Source: Polyodon spathula
Lineage: Eukaryota > Chordata > Actinopteri > Acipenseriformes > Polyodontidae
Direction of reading: 5' to 3'
Assembly (NCBI RefSeq): GCF_017654505.1
Contig: NC_054559.1
Coordinates: 11,208,781-11,272,780 of the forward strand
DNA: 64,000 bases
A program made the translations under genes and the position numbers. The notes beneath the pieces were generated by a model. The model was given only the letters and a program-made list of their open reading frames with translations, ran no database searches and was not told the DNA's origin. Positions 1 to 12,213 of this stretch are shown here, piece after piece. Numbering within the stretch: position 1 is the first letter of the stretch; the number at the start of each line of letters is the position of its first letter.

Positions 1-369
1 TTAAGTATTTCAGGTTGAAAAAGCCTTTATAGCTTCTAATACATTCGGACGGTAAGTCACAAAACGTTAAATGCCCAAATTAAGTTGTGATCGTTGTAAT
101 CTGTAACATGAGAGAAGAAGACAAAAAAAAACCCATTGCTATTAAATATATCCAGGACTTAATTAAACATGAAAAAAATTCAAACAAAACAAAGTATAGC
201 CAATGAAAAACTTTACAAGTAATTGCCAAAAATGTCTTTGCAAAATAATACCTGATCATGCATAAATATAGCCAGCTCCGCAGTGCTATTAAGTGCAATG
301 GAAAGATAACAAAAGCAGCAAAAAAGTGAAGTTTGTAATGGATGGGCAAAGAGAGCTAAGCAGTATTAC

Positions 370-575
370 CTCTGTGATCCTTCGGCTGTGGCTCTAAAGA
401 GACAGCTTCGCTGCCTATAGAGGATTAGTACGCTTGGCGCCGCAGTCAGTGCATACGGATTGGCTACCTCGTGTATTTGCGTCATTCACTCCCTGAAGAG
501 TGTGTTTGGCTGCTAGTAATCTGCCTCTCCAAAGTAAGGGAGGTTAGGGCTGGTGAATACACGCGATTTTACTGA
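370..575 (-). promoter_or_regulatory. Second copy of the NPTX2 promoter block (in the duplicated contig)
   Basis: Same sequence as 27045-27250 shifted by 26675, with CCAAT at 463-459 and the CRE-like site at 484-477. In this window it has no coding exon attached, because the copy starts 21 bases upstream of the NPTX2 start codon at the window edge. Confidence 0.6.
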
Positions 576-2624
576 CTAATGGTTACACATGTGCAGGAGG
601 TGACGGAGATTGACATTCATACTGCTGCAATAACAGTTCAGTATGCGATGTGTAAGGGAAATAAAAACTGATTTCTAATGCATATGTACACGATTCATGC
701 ATGTTAATCAAACACTGATTCTCCAGCGTGCTTGGTATATTTGAGTGTTGCCTTTGTAGTGAAACTTTGAAATAAACCCCAGCGGTGTTAATCTATACTA
801 CAAACCAAAGAACAAAGCCGCATATATACTTCAAGGTGATGGTAGGATTTTTTGAGGTTATTTTTTTTACTATTATGTAACCATCACAAAAGTAGATCTG
901 TCATTGTGGTGCATATAATATCTTTGCTATTGTAGCGAATCAAAGTTGTGCAATGACTTGCACGGAGGAAACGCACATATTTTCAAAAATCTGTATTGGA
1001 ATGAACAATTGAACATTTGTACCCAGAGCTAAGCTTATCTGTGTACTTTACCTAACCTCATCACAAACAGAGACCCTGCATGTTTTGTAAATTTGCAAGA
1101 CGTTTTGTGAACCAAAAAAAAATTGTACTTATTATGACATAAATCACACATAATTGCATTAACAATCTGCGTGATTAATTTATTCGGAATATCAATGTGG
1201 GGATTCAGAAGATCAGCCAGCGTGTTCGCATTGCCCAGGCTTCAGCAACAGATGGGATTTAAAGCTGCGGAATTAACACACCCTTTAATTCTGTGACAGT
1301 TTAACACTGTAACAGTCGCTGCAGTTTAAGAAGGTGCCAAGACATGCTCGTTTTTTCTAGACGGTTGTTGGGTTGTTTACAGTTTCATGAGTGTAAGACT
1401 TTATTTCATTCACAAAAGCATACTTTCAAATACAAAATAAAAAGGATGTATGTAAGGATGTCACGAGCTTTGGGAATATGCCCCTGTACTATAACTATAA
1501 GCCATAGATTGTAATTGTATTATCTACCATGTACTTTACGATGTATCAAAAATCTGTGTAAAAACAAAATAAACTTTTTGTTTCTATATTTTCACTAATA
1601 TGTAAACAGTGAGTGGTACCAAAAACATTATAACATGTTAAAAACAGTCCTTAAATCTGAGTAATATAACAGTCCCGCCCCTGGGTTTATGATACAATTG
1701 CTGGCTAATCACAGCGTGCTTGGTCGTTCTTATGCATGTTACACAGCAGAGAATGACACCTGTATGTCAGACAATCCCAGAAGACACTGAAGGCAACCCA
1801 CTTCAATTGAGAGATGCAGTGAAGACACAGATTTAGAGAAACCATACCTCAAGCAAAAAAGTGCAGCTTCAGGACTCCATAGAACTCTATACAACAGTCC
1901 TACTCCAGGACAGTTACACAACCAGCATAAAGTAGCTGTGGGCTACACTTGTCTCTTAAAAGTTCTACGTGGGGGAAAAAGGTTCTTAAGGGGGACTGGG
2001 ACCTGAGTAGATGATTAAAAGTCTCCATTAAAGTGTTCACTCTCTTGCCCAAGCCCAAAAGATAAGTTTAAACAACTGAAGCATTCTCAATATCTGAGAG
2101 CAGGCAGTACTAAGAGCTATTTAAAATAATATGAAAAAAGCTTTATAAGCAAGATGATTGTGTTGTGTCATTTACTGAGCTAATCCTGGTCCATGGGATT
2201 CTCTTCTGGTTTTGATTATTTTACTCAAGGTGGCCCTATACATCTGTCTTATATAAGCAATTACCAGTTACAATAAGACTAAGAAGCAGGTATTTTGTAC
2301 TAAAGCACATTTACATTGAGTTACAAATGGGGAGTGGAGGGTATATATAATCTTAATATACTGGATCGGAAATTGAAAAAAAATTAAGAGCATGTCCATT
2401 CCAAGCCTTTCCAAGACCCCATAAAGAAGCCTCTTAGCTTTGCTATAAGCTAGTTTGATGCCATTGAGTAAGCTCATTCCTGAGTGATCAAAGATTTAAC
2501 CTGCTCGACCTTTTTAAACCTGTACCTTTCAGTTGATTTCCAATTACTTATTTATTTGGTTACTACAAGAGTCCAATAGTCAAAATGATTATTTTCGCCA
2601 ATGAGTTATATGTACCTACTATAG

Positions 2625-2785
2625 CAGGGATGTCCATTTCTGCTCCTGAAGGGCCATTTCACTCCAGCTAACAGGTCAAATGAAAAAGTGACTACTTTAG
2701 GACCAGATTATGGGTTTAATTGGTAGAACCTGGTTGGGACCAAGACCTGACCTGGACTGGAAGGCCTATTTTGCCAACCCCTTTT
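2625..2785. repeat. Dispersed MITE-like repeat (copy A)
   Basis: The phrases gcagggatgtccatttctgc, ctcctgaagggcc and gacctggactggaaggcc resemble a repeat widespread in fish ('caggggtgtccaactccggtcctggagggcc' type). Terminal inversion is weak. Limits are approximate. Confidence 0.4.
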
Positions 2786-3198
2786 CTTTTGTATCAATGT
2801 GTGTTTGTATAATCACGGTATGTGTATTAATTGCAAGGCTACTGTTTTACATTTTGTTTTTTATGGTATTGCTCAGGAATGCTTTTCTACTCCAATGGAC
2901 ACCAACAACTCACATTTCTAATTGCATAGCCATATGTTCTGAGATTGTATATCCTATTGTCATTACTTTCCCTGTTTTGTCATGTTTAGTTTAATTTAGA
3001 AAGTTCAGCTGTATTCTACACATGCTAGAGAAACACATCCCAATTGGTATCATAGCAATAACACGGTACGGCTGATGCTTTCACACCAATGTCATTTTGT
3101 TCAGGTTAATGCATTTGCAGTAACATGTGAATGTACGCCTGACCCTAAACCTGTTTCCATGTTACAGAAACAAAAGCATTTCTGTTTAATTTCTATAC

Positions 3199-3525
3199 CA
3201 TTGGGAGGTTACCATACTTTATAGCTGACTTTTCAGCTTCGACATCAATCACTTCAACAATCCCACCGCTCCCTAGTTCAGAGTGCTTAACAAGGTGGAT
3301 AAAGACACAAGAGTTTGTCTTGTTCCGTGTAGCCAGTGCCAAGAAGACACCTCCATCTGTTTGGAGGCAGATCTGTGCGCTGGAGCAGCTCACACAAAGA
3401 CGCACACTCAGTTACAGTGACAGGGTTTTTGTACAAACGCAGCAGGGCATGGGACTTGTTCTGACACGTGTCACCTATAGGTGACGGTGAGGTAAAGGAC
3501 ACCGACTGCTTTTTAAAAATAGATT
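3199..3525 (-). pseudogene. Exon-like remnant of an unrecognised gene (copy A)
   Basis: Higher GC than its surroundings. On the minus strand it opens after a strong acceptor (ctgctgtcttcag) and stays open from 3523 for 78 codons (SHALLRLYKNPVTVTECASL..). A second, overlapping frame, open to the stop at 3193, gives DGGVFLALATRNKTNSCVF and GIVEVIDVEAEKSAIKYGN. A donor-like ATG|gtatag lies at 3199. The switch between two protein-like frames suggests a single-base frameshift in an old exon or pseudogene. I do not recognise the family. Both copies carry the same sequence, so a random consensus error is less likely. Confidence 0.35.
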
Positions 3526-4025
3526 CTGAAGACAGCAGGCAGTGTCACATGAACAAATCCAGACAATCTCTTGCAAGCAGGAATCTGGGGCAGTCAGTTA
3601 AGCGTTTTCGTTTTTTACTTACAGACAGGTATTAAAGATAAAAGTCAATTTTGAATAATTAAATTAAGTTTGATATTTATGAAACTGCTCCAGGCTGTTG
3701 TTGAATTATTTAACAACAGCCTACAAAGATTTAAAACATGCAAAACTTAATGTAACACATCAAACCAGCCTATAAATGCAAATTAGTTAAAATGTGAAGA
3801 TTAGGGTCTACACTTTATGTCTAAAGTCTGAAACACATTTAGTCACATAACACTTAGGGCTATTGTAAATTCTCAAAAACTTTTACTCTAAATTGTTATT
3901 AGTACGATGTTTTCAGATAGCAGAAATGCATCCAATATAGTTACCAACCAATAAATAAACAACTCAGACATGTAATCTAGGGGCTTGTGATTTAGTTTAT
4001 CTTTTGTTTTAGAAATTCAGAAGAT

Positions 4026-4047
4026 GTTTTTTTTTTTTTTTTTTTCA
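4026..4047. repeat. Poly-T run (copy A)
   Basis: A T homopolymer that is several bases longer than its counterpart near 30702-30717. Confidence 0.9.
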
Positions 4048-4344
4048 GACATAAATTGTGCTTGTGGCAATTCAGAGTAAATACATTTAAGAATTTAACC
4101 CTTGATGTTGTAGGGACCACATTGACCTAGAACTGAGAGTGGTAATCTAAAGGCAGATTTTACATCTATAACCAGCAACCTTCTGTACCACTGTTATTTC
4201 AAGCAAAGTATTAATTGCACCACATTTAGACAGCTGTACAATCGTTTTTCAATGGTTGAAACTTCTTTAGAATTTGTAAAAGATATGAAGGTCATAAACA
4301 CATGCATTTAAAACTAGTAAACAATAGTGTTATATATATATAGA

Positions 4345-4345
<1 letters not shown>

Positions 4346-4405
<60 letters not shown>

Positions 4406-4422
4406 TGTGTGTGTGTGTGTGT
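4346..4422. repeat. (TG)n microsatellite (copy A)
   Basis: TG array with one GG interruption and a short TA start. Its length and interruptions differ from the allele in copy B. Confidence 0.95.
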
Positions 4423-7400
4423 ATCGTTTATTTTATTCTATAAGGATTTTCATCTCAGTATTCCTCACAGTAAGTCAAGGACAGACAGCTGCTTGTGAAT
4501 ATGCATTAGTTTGACTTCATCATTACTGGGTACTCCAGAGAGTTTTGTTTTTTTTCTCAGGCAAATTACCTTAATCAGTTTAGAGTTTTAATTTCTATGA
4601 TTTTAAAACACAACTCACCTATCTGCATTGTATCATTTTACTTTGTGTTTCAATTTGAAGAAACATTTTTATCTATTAATATATAATAAACTAACCAGTA
4701 CATTGAATGACTTCCTATTACCCTACTAAATATATGGCACTTTATTATCCTACTGTATACTAACACTTTATATGTGTTATGTTTAAGGTTCTTTATTATT
4801 TTACCCCATCGACTTCTTTGAGTGCAAACACACAATAAATGTACAAGAACAGCAGTGAACAAAACCTAATACTAAACGATGATTGTATGGGAGTTTATAG
4901 TCACTCAAATGCCAATATCCTTACATCCTTTTACAAAATGGGATACAATGCACCCCAGTATGAGCATATGTGACAGTTCCTTTCTCTTCTCCCTTTTGAG
5001 AAAACAAGGAAATGTAATGGATCATAAGTACACATGAATGGAAAACGAGTTTATATATCACCTGTGAAACAACACATGTGCCATGAGGTGGGAGGGGCAT
5101 TCAAAATTGTGATATAGCAAAAGATAAAATAGACTAAAGTAATTCATATTCTATAGGTCTGACTCAAACCTTGAAATCGTCAGAGATGCTGCTATGCTCA
5201 ACACAGCATGTCTATTTGCCACTGTCACAGTATACTGGTTTATTCTAAAGCCTCTGTTAGATATTGATTAGGCTATATGGATAGGGCATGTCAGCAGCAA
5301 GTCTCATAAAAACAATACAAGTGGATTAGCTTTCATCTCTGAACAGCCGCTCACTTCATTTTATTTCACATTTTCAGTGATTCATCAAAGGGTTGGAGTC
5401 AGGCGAGTCTTGGTCCCTCTCACCCTTCAGATCCCACATCTTCTGGCATCCTCTGGGTAGCGAAGGCCTTACATTGACATAACATCAGCCACCCTCCCTG
5501 AATTCAACACGAGGCTGGGTGCCTGTTTCAGTTTAAAAAAAAACCCTTAGCCCTTGATGCAGAATGTCTTATTGCTTTTATGCCAGTTCTATTGATTATA
5601 GAAGGCTGTTTATCTTTACCTGTAATCTGTAAATTATTGATTACACTTGCTTAAGCCATCGATCACCCAGGGCAAACAGGGAAATGGGAAACTGAAAATA
5701 TAAATCAATATAAAAAAATATTTTTGAAGCAATTTATTATCATGTGTTAAATAATATTTTTTATATATTTGTTTTCACCACAAAAGGTTTCTGGTAACAG
5801 CCTGTTCCAGTTCGCCCAATAGAAAAGAATGAAGAATGAATCTTTTCTGAAAAGCAGATCGAACAGCACATCGCCAGATCAATTTCGACTTCAAGGCCAT
5901 ATGAGAAAACAAACCAGGCATTTGCTGTTTTTTAAAAACAAAATCTATAACTCTGAACAGGTATCGCATTCAAAGTGTCTGAAATACTGTTTTCTATGTT
6001 TTTTTTGTTATTGCTAAGGGTGGTACGTCTGTGGGCACATCATGCAATGTGGAGGAGAAAAAAAAAATAGATTAGTAATGTTTTTTTTTCATACTGCCCC
6101 CTGTGGAGGTACTAAAATGTAATCATTGTGTAAAAAAGGTGAAAGCAGACTGGCCGAGTCAGTTCCAGGTCAGGCGTAACACATTGACTCTGAGAACACT
6201 GCACATAAAGAGAGGATGCGCATGATAGAAGGGTTGGACAACACCTGCCATAACAATATCCATAGGATGTGGGTTCGTCCCATCAAAGGAAAAATAAATA
6301 GTGAGTAACAATGGAACCTGGTAGGCTGAAGACATGAGATTATGGGTAACAAGATTCTATCACCATGCATCATGATTGAGCTGTAACCCATGGCTAGAAG
6401 TGTAACTGCATTCACTGCTCAGTATGGCTACTATCCATCAAGGTAACATTAGGTAGCCAAAGACTGGTCCTAATCAGGTTCTGTGAAACCAGTCGTAATG
6501 ATTTATTTTGAAATCTAAATGCACAAAAAAATGTAATTATGTAAACAGAAAGACGTGTTTAAAATCTGTTGTATATGATTTAAGTGTAATTAATAGACAT
6601 TTGGTGTCCTTTTTGCAGCAACCTTAAAATCCTTTAGCATCTGTAAGGTTTCCCCTCGAAGTCATTCTGAAAAGATTGTACCCTAAGCCCTTTTTGTATA
6701 ATGTATGTATTGTAGCACTAAATGAAATTCAGTAAAACATTTCGACAAATGTTTAACAGTATGTCTTTAGTCTTTAAGTTTGTTTTAGTGCTACTATATA
6801 TGATTGTTTAAAGTGATGGATGAACTAGCCTGGAGTCAATAGTGGTTTGCTATTTATGGTCAATTCCCCTAGTGCCCTATTTTATGGCCTACAACAAGCA
6901 CAACCAGGTAAGTTGTTCATTAGAAGGTAAGCAAGAGGTTTCCATTCCAACAAAGTATAATATTGACATACTGCCTGTATAAGAGACATTGCAATACTCT
7001 TTATTAATTGTTCCAAACATTATAAACATATATTTGTATATATTCTTACCTGTTTAATATCCTATTGATTCTTTGCGTGGATCATTATGCGTCATGCTTA
7101 CTACTTAGTCCAGCAAAAAATGCTTCTGAAAAGCCTCCTCAGAACTGATTGTGGGGGAGTCTTTTAAAAAGTATGAAAACTAACTTTTGTAGCAATTTTG
7201 CTGAAACAGTTAGTAAGCATGGCAAATAATCCCCAAAGCAGAACCAGCAACAGAGAATCACACAGAGCCCATCATAGTATAATAGGATTTTAAATAGATT
7301 TGTAAAATTTTACGACTGCACATGATATCAGGTATTTCTTTAACTTGATGTTACTTTCCAAAAGCAAATATAAGACACGGTTTTACTTGAAAGGGCAACA

Positions 7401-9544
7401 AACACTCATGTGTTCAAATAGATTTTTATTTGAAATAGAGATCTGGCATTGGCAGAAACAAGCAACAAAAGATGTTCTTCCGCCTTACCAACTGTACGGG
7501 GAGGGATTCAGTCTGTGTCACAGGATCACTGTGTCCTCAAACCTAATGGTTCATTAAAAACATTCACCTTGATAGTGATTCAGTTCCATACATATTTGTG
7601 TTATTGTAATATGTTTCAATGCAGTATTGAAAATGAATGGGAGTAGCATCTTAGTAAATGGTTTCTGTATTTCCAGTACTATCAGTAATAGTTATAGTGC
7701 TCAGTTCCTAATGACTTAGTGACCTTGAAGATTGAATGGTCATGAAGAGCGGGGAGTGCAGATTAATCTTCAGAAACACAATAGAATAAATCAATTATCA
7801 TCTTTAGCTACCTGACTGCCATGCTGCAACAATCCTCTCCACAGTGCACTTCAAGTAACTTATACCATATTCCCTTTTTTCTAGCGATCGTCCCTGGAAG
7901 TATATAAAAAAAAAATACACTTATGTAGTGTAAATAATTGGGCAGGTGGTCCAACATCATTTGCCCTTAGATTTAATTTTATTATCTCTGTCTCCAAATA
8001 ATATTGAAAAATTGTGAGTAATCCCTATGAATAAAGGGGATAGATATTCTTGAAGCATAGTTTTGAATGATTACAATTATAGTTGTAGGCTGACACACCA
8101 CAGTATAGATCTGCTAAAATGATTATTCAAGGCAGAAAGTCACAGAGCTGCATCATTACTTTCACATGCTCTTCTACCTTAAAGGTCAAATATGTAATTG
8201 ATTCAGCTGTGTTTCTAAGCACCTCTTTAAGAGAACCCAAGATTGTAGCTTATAATGAGAAGAAACTTAAATAAAAAATCTGAATATTAGAGAAACATGT
8301 CCCTATTATGTTATTACATTAAGTCTGAAGTGATGAAATACCAACATATATTGCAGAACAAGGAAGTGGAAAGGATCCTCATTCAAATCACTTTTGCACT
8401 GATTGTGTCTATCTGTCTGTTTGACCGTATTTTTGTCATTCTGAATGTGACAGCTGCCTTAAATTTTCATTAATCTTCTCCAAACATCTACTGTAGACCA
8501 AAATACCTCTAAGTTGCATTTGTGCATGCAATAAACTGTTGGTTATATAGATTTTAATCAACTGATTAATCTAGTCATATATGCTAATGAAATTCAGCAA
8601 AGTAGTGGTTCAGGAAGGGAACACCATCAGTTAAATGGCTAGTATTTATTTTGTCACCCAATAAACGACACATCCAATAATCAGCTATAACGGGCTTGGT
8701 ATCCTATCTCAATCCATTCGCTGTATGTCAGAGTTCGTTTCTTCCACATCAACCTCCACCTGGTCTTTTTGGCCTCATCTTTTTTACACTCAGCCTCTCC
8801 ACTGTTAAGAAACTAAATTATGGGCAGGGGCATCTTGAAGGGAGAGGCCAAAGATGTCATGAAAATATGTATAACATTGTATTTATTGTGTAAGCTTTAA
8901 TAAATATTATTCCTATAACATGAGTTTTCCTGACTGATCTATTTTTGTTTGAATCTACACCTTGGAGAAGACAATTGTTGGCTTTATGGTTTGTATCGCG
9001 TCAATTGGATTGTCCTCGAAGCAGCTGCTGCTCAGTCTGCTTTATGCTGTTCTGCGCTAGAAATCATATCGCACTTGCAGTTGTTGCAAGATGTATGATT
9101 GCCTGAGGGAAATTCAGTTTTGAGCCAAAAATAGATGTAGAAGGAGAAGTCTTGGACAAGTCTTGTTTCCCTGCCATCAAAGTTATTTAATGGCGGCTCT
9201 GATTCAATTCAGAGAATTCTTCAGGCTGTCTTCAGGAATTAGATTTCTTTTCTCCTGGGAGAAAAATAAACACATAAAGATGTTACCACCATTGTATTAG
9301 GTGTGACAAAGTCAGAGATTTAGTGAAAGCACTGGTTTAATGAAAAACATAGAAGGTTGAATTCTAAATTTCCATGTGTCTGTTTTTGAGCCCACTTCCT
9401 AATTGCATAAAAATTATTATTATTTAAATGTACTGTTTTGTGTTTGTTTCATTGCTATATCTCGTGAGAATGCGTGGTCAGCAGTTAATGATTTATTGGC
9501 AGATTGGCTGTCAACCACGCCTATGAGAAAACTTGTGCAGAATG

Positions 9545-9653
9545 TGGTTGAGGGATAAACTAGATAATTGAAGGCCAGTTAATCCCTCGACAACGATATA
9601 AAAAACAGCACCTTTTGCTGACACCCAACCCCACATGTCCCTATTCGTGCTCG

Positions 9654-9686
<33 letters not shown>

Positions 9687-10462
9687 GGAAATAGGTCAGT
9701 TAAAGTTCTACACCAGCATGATATTTGTGAAGTAGTGTTTGTCTGTTTCTTTTGGCCATCATGCCTGTGATGAGTCAAAGGGATTTCGGTCTGTGATTCA
9801 GCCTCCCGACAGTAGATGGCATCAAACCAACTCGGGACTTCCCTTACCAAGATCTCGTGACCATGGCAAAAGTCATATTTTTGACGGGCAGCACCTTGGT
9901 GAGGGGCGGAAGTACGAGTATGTAAATTCCAGCCACTGGAGTCAAGTGAAGGATAAGGACACTTGTCAGTTGGGGATTGGTGTTCCACTGACTACAGAGG
10001 CGGGACATTACATACTAAAGGGAACGTACTACTGTGTTCGGGGTTGGTCCGAAAGTAAAATAGGTGGAGTAACGGGTGGAGGGAGAGACTAGTTTGGTGC
10101 AGCGGGATTTTTTGAAAACACTAACATTTCTTTTGTCTTTTTTTTGTTTATGTATGGTTTGCCACGAAGACGATTAAAGACGAGTTCTCACGATCTGTTT
10201 TGGATTTCACCCCTGCACTCCTTCCCTGACGCCGTTTTGTTTTCTTTTGTTATTTAATTATTTTGTTGTGTATAGATAATAAAAATAAATTATTTTATTA
10301 TCTGTACACATAAATTACTGTCTGGACAATCCATTTAATACACTCTCGCCTCACAGTGCCGTTTTGTTTTTGTATGGTGTTTTGGTTATGTTTATTCAAG
10401 CCGTAGTACTGGCGCCTGTGTTTCTTCCTGGTCTGACATCACCACCAAGTCATCCTGCCACA
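9545..10462 (+). mobile_element. Solo LTR (copy A)
   Basis: Begins TGGTTGAGGG and ends CCTGCCACA, flanked by a 4-base direct repeat AATG (9541-9544 and 10463-10466). Reading the plus strand: a TATA-like gatataaaaaac at about 9595, an (AG)n tract at 9655-9686, then aataaa-type signals at about 10280. The region around ttttggccatcatgcc and the 3' end are shared with 12045-12213 and 41681-42100, so these form one family. No internal retroelement genes are present. The 117-codon frame inside it (9739-10092) is not recognised as protein. Confidence 0.7.
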
Positions 10463-11058
10463 AATGTAGACATGTCTTCCAATTAACATGTTACAGAGAT
10501 TGAAATAAATCAAAAAGATGTATGTCTACAATATGTCTAGATGTCAATGAATGTGGGATGTGTCACGTACTTTATTTGTTTGAAATGTAAAACTATGTTA
10601 ACCTTTTGCTGCCCAGTGTTCAAAATATTTGACATTGAGAAAATAGTAATTAAACAGGTAAGGTATCATACCCAGGGAAGTTAAGGGCTAAGTTTTCCAG
10701 TTCAGCTGAAGACCCTCATTCTTTACTTGAATGACCTTGATTATCAGCTTGAGAAGAGCCACACTGCATTAACCTGATCTATCAGCAGCGAGCTCTACAG
10801 TGTCTTTGACATGCTTTCCACAGCAAAGATGTCATCAGGGATGGATTCTGGCTGCTTATGTAGATCACAATCTGAATAAAATCACGCTTAATACCAATTT
10901 GATCATCCCTTTTGATTCTTCCTGCAGAATTAAAAAAAAAAAAATCCACATAACTTTAAAGGATTTGATTCCATGAGTCAGAGAATGCTCACGCAGGATT
11001 TACAGTATCTGACCACTGAAGTAAGTTTGGATAAAGTTGTATATGTAAGGTATAAACC

Positions 11059-11145
11059 ACGATGAGCTGTGTGGTTCCCATGATATATACCATGCCTGGG
11101 AGGGTGATAACCACCCCAGGAGTGGTATATATCATCGTAACAACT
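11059..11145. repeat. Hairpin-forming inverted repeat (copy A)
   Basis: atgatatataccatgcctggg is followed after a short loop by its inverted form (ccccaggagtggtatatatcat). The counterpart at about 37798-37872 keeps the stem but differs in the loop and flanks. It could be a small palindromic MITE or just a hairpin. Confidence 0.5.
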
Positions 11146-11544
11146 GCACGGTGATTAGTGTAAAAGCTGTTCATTAGTGTGCAAGCCATAGCATACACTA
11201 TATATACGCACTGTCATGTGATGCTGTTTAACCAATAAGAGGTGGTTATTTTTCCAAGCAGTGTTATATATACAGGTGGATATTTTTCTAGTTTGGAGAG
11301 GGTATTATATTGTATTCAGTGTAGTCTGTTCGATATAATAGCACACACATTATAAAGCAATACATTGACGATAGATTGATATCTGTCCATTTTGCGGCTT
11401 GTTTTTTTAATTGATTTGTTATTAAAGTTTAAATACATGTTTTTTTTTTTAGTTAATTTAATTAAAGTCATAAAGTAACAAAAGCCTGGAACTGTTACCC
11501 CAAATGTAATTTTTCTATCAATAAAATAAAATAAAATAGATTGC

Positions 11545-12044
11545 NNNNNNNNNNNNNNNNNNNNNNNNNNNNNNNNNNNNNNNNNNNNNNNNNNNNNNNN
11601 NNNNNNNNNNNNNNNNNNNNNNNNNNNNNNNNNNNNNNNNNNNNNNNNNNNNNNNNNNNNNNNNNNNNNNNNNNNNNNNNNNNNNNNNNNNNNNNNNNNN
11701 NNNNNNNNNNNNNNNNNNNNNNNNNNNNNNNNNNNNNNNNNNNNNNNNNNNNNNNNNNNNNNNNNNNNNNNNNNNNNNNNNNNNNNNNNNNNNNNNNNNN
11801 NNNNNNNNNNNNNNNNNNNNNNNNNNNNNNNNNNNNNNNNNNNNNNNNNNNNNNNNNNNNNNNNNNNNNNNNNNNNNNNNNNNNNNNNNNNNNNNNNNNN
11901 NNNNNNNNNNNNNNNNNNNNNNNNNNNNNNNNNNNNNNNNNNNNNNNNNNNNNNNNNNNNNNNNNNNNNNNNNNNNNNNNNNNNNNNNNNNNNNNNNNNN
12001 NNNNNNNNNNNNNNNNNNNNNNNNNNNNNNNNNNNNNNNNNNNN
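11545..12044. other. Assembly gap of exactly 500 N
   Basis: All N. The round length suggests a scaffolding gap of arbitrary size. The right flank opens inside an LTR copy, so the join failed at a repeat. Confidence 0.98.
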
Positions 12045-12213
12045 TTGTGTTTGTCTGTCTGTTTTGGCCACCATGCCATTTTCTTTTGGAAAGTGTTTTG
12101 TCTGTTTAAATAATTTATTTTACAATAAATGTGCGCATCAGCGCCTTCACTCACAAAACTGTGGTCTGTATACTTCCTGGCCTGACGTCACCACAAAGCC
12201 ATCCCTGTTCACA
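12045..12213 (+). mobile_element. 3' part of a solo LTR cut by the gap
   Basis: Shares tttgtctgtctgttttggcc and a 3' end (tgacgtcaccacaaagccat..CACA) with the LTRs at 9545 and 41681. The 5' part falls in the N gap. Confidence 0.65.

Larger units (their letters stand above)
1..11544 (+). repeat. Copy A of the NPTX2 upstream block (probable haplotig)
   Basis: Direct copy of 26676-38274. Identity is almost complete base for base, apart from: a poly-T length change (about 4026-4047), a (TG)n length change (about 4346-4422), a 79-base deletion near 7711, several differences inside the LTR at 9545-10462, and a cluster near 11090-11180. It ends exactly at the N gap, as an unmerged allelic contig would. 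It is otherwise non-coding, holding an exon-like remnant (3199-3525), a dispersed repeat (2625-2785) and a solo LTR. Confidence 0.9.

Noticed and set aside
6090..6106. Second CTCF-like site (ctgccccctgtggagg)
   Set aside because: One base short of the core spacing.
9739..10092. 117-codon open frame
   Set aside because: It lies inside a solo LTR and has no recognisable protein features.
11316..12154. Open frames of up to 252 codons across the N gap
   Set aside because: The frames consist mostly of undetermined bases.
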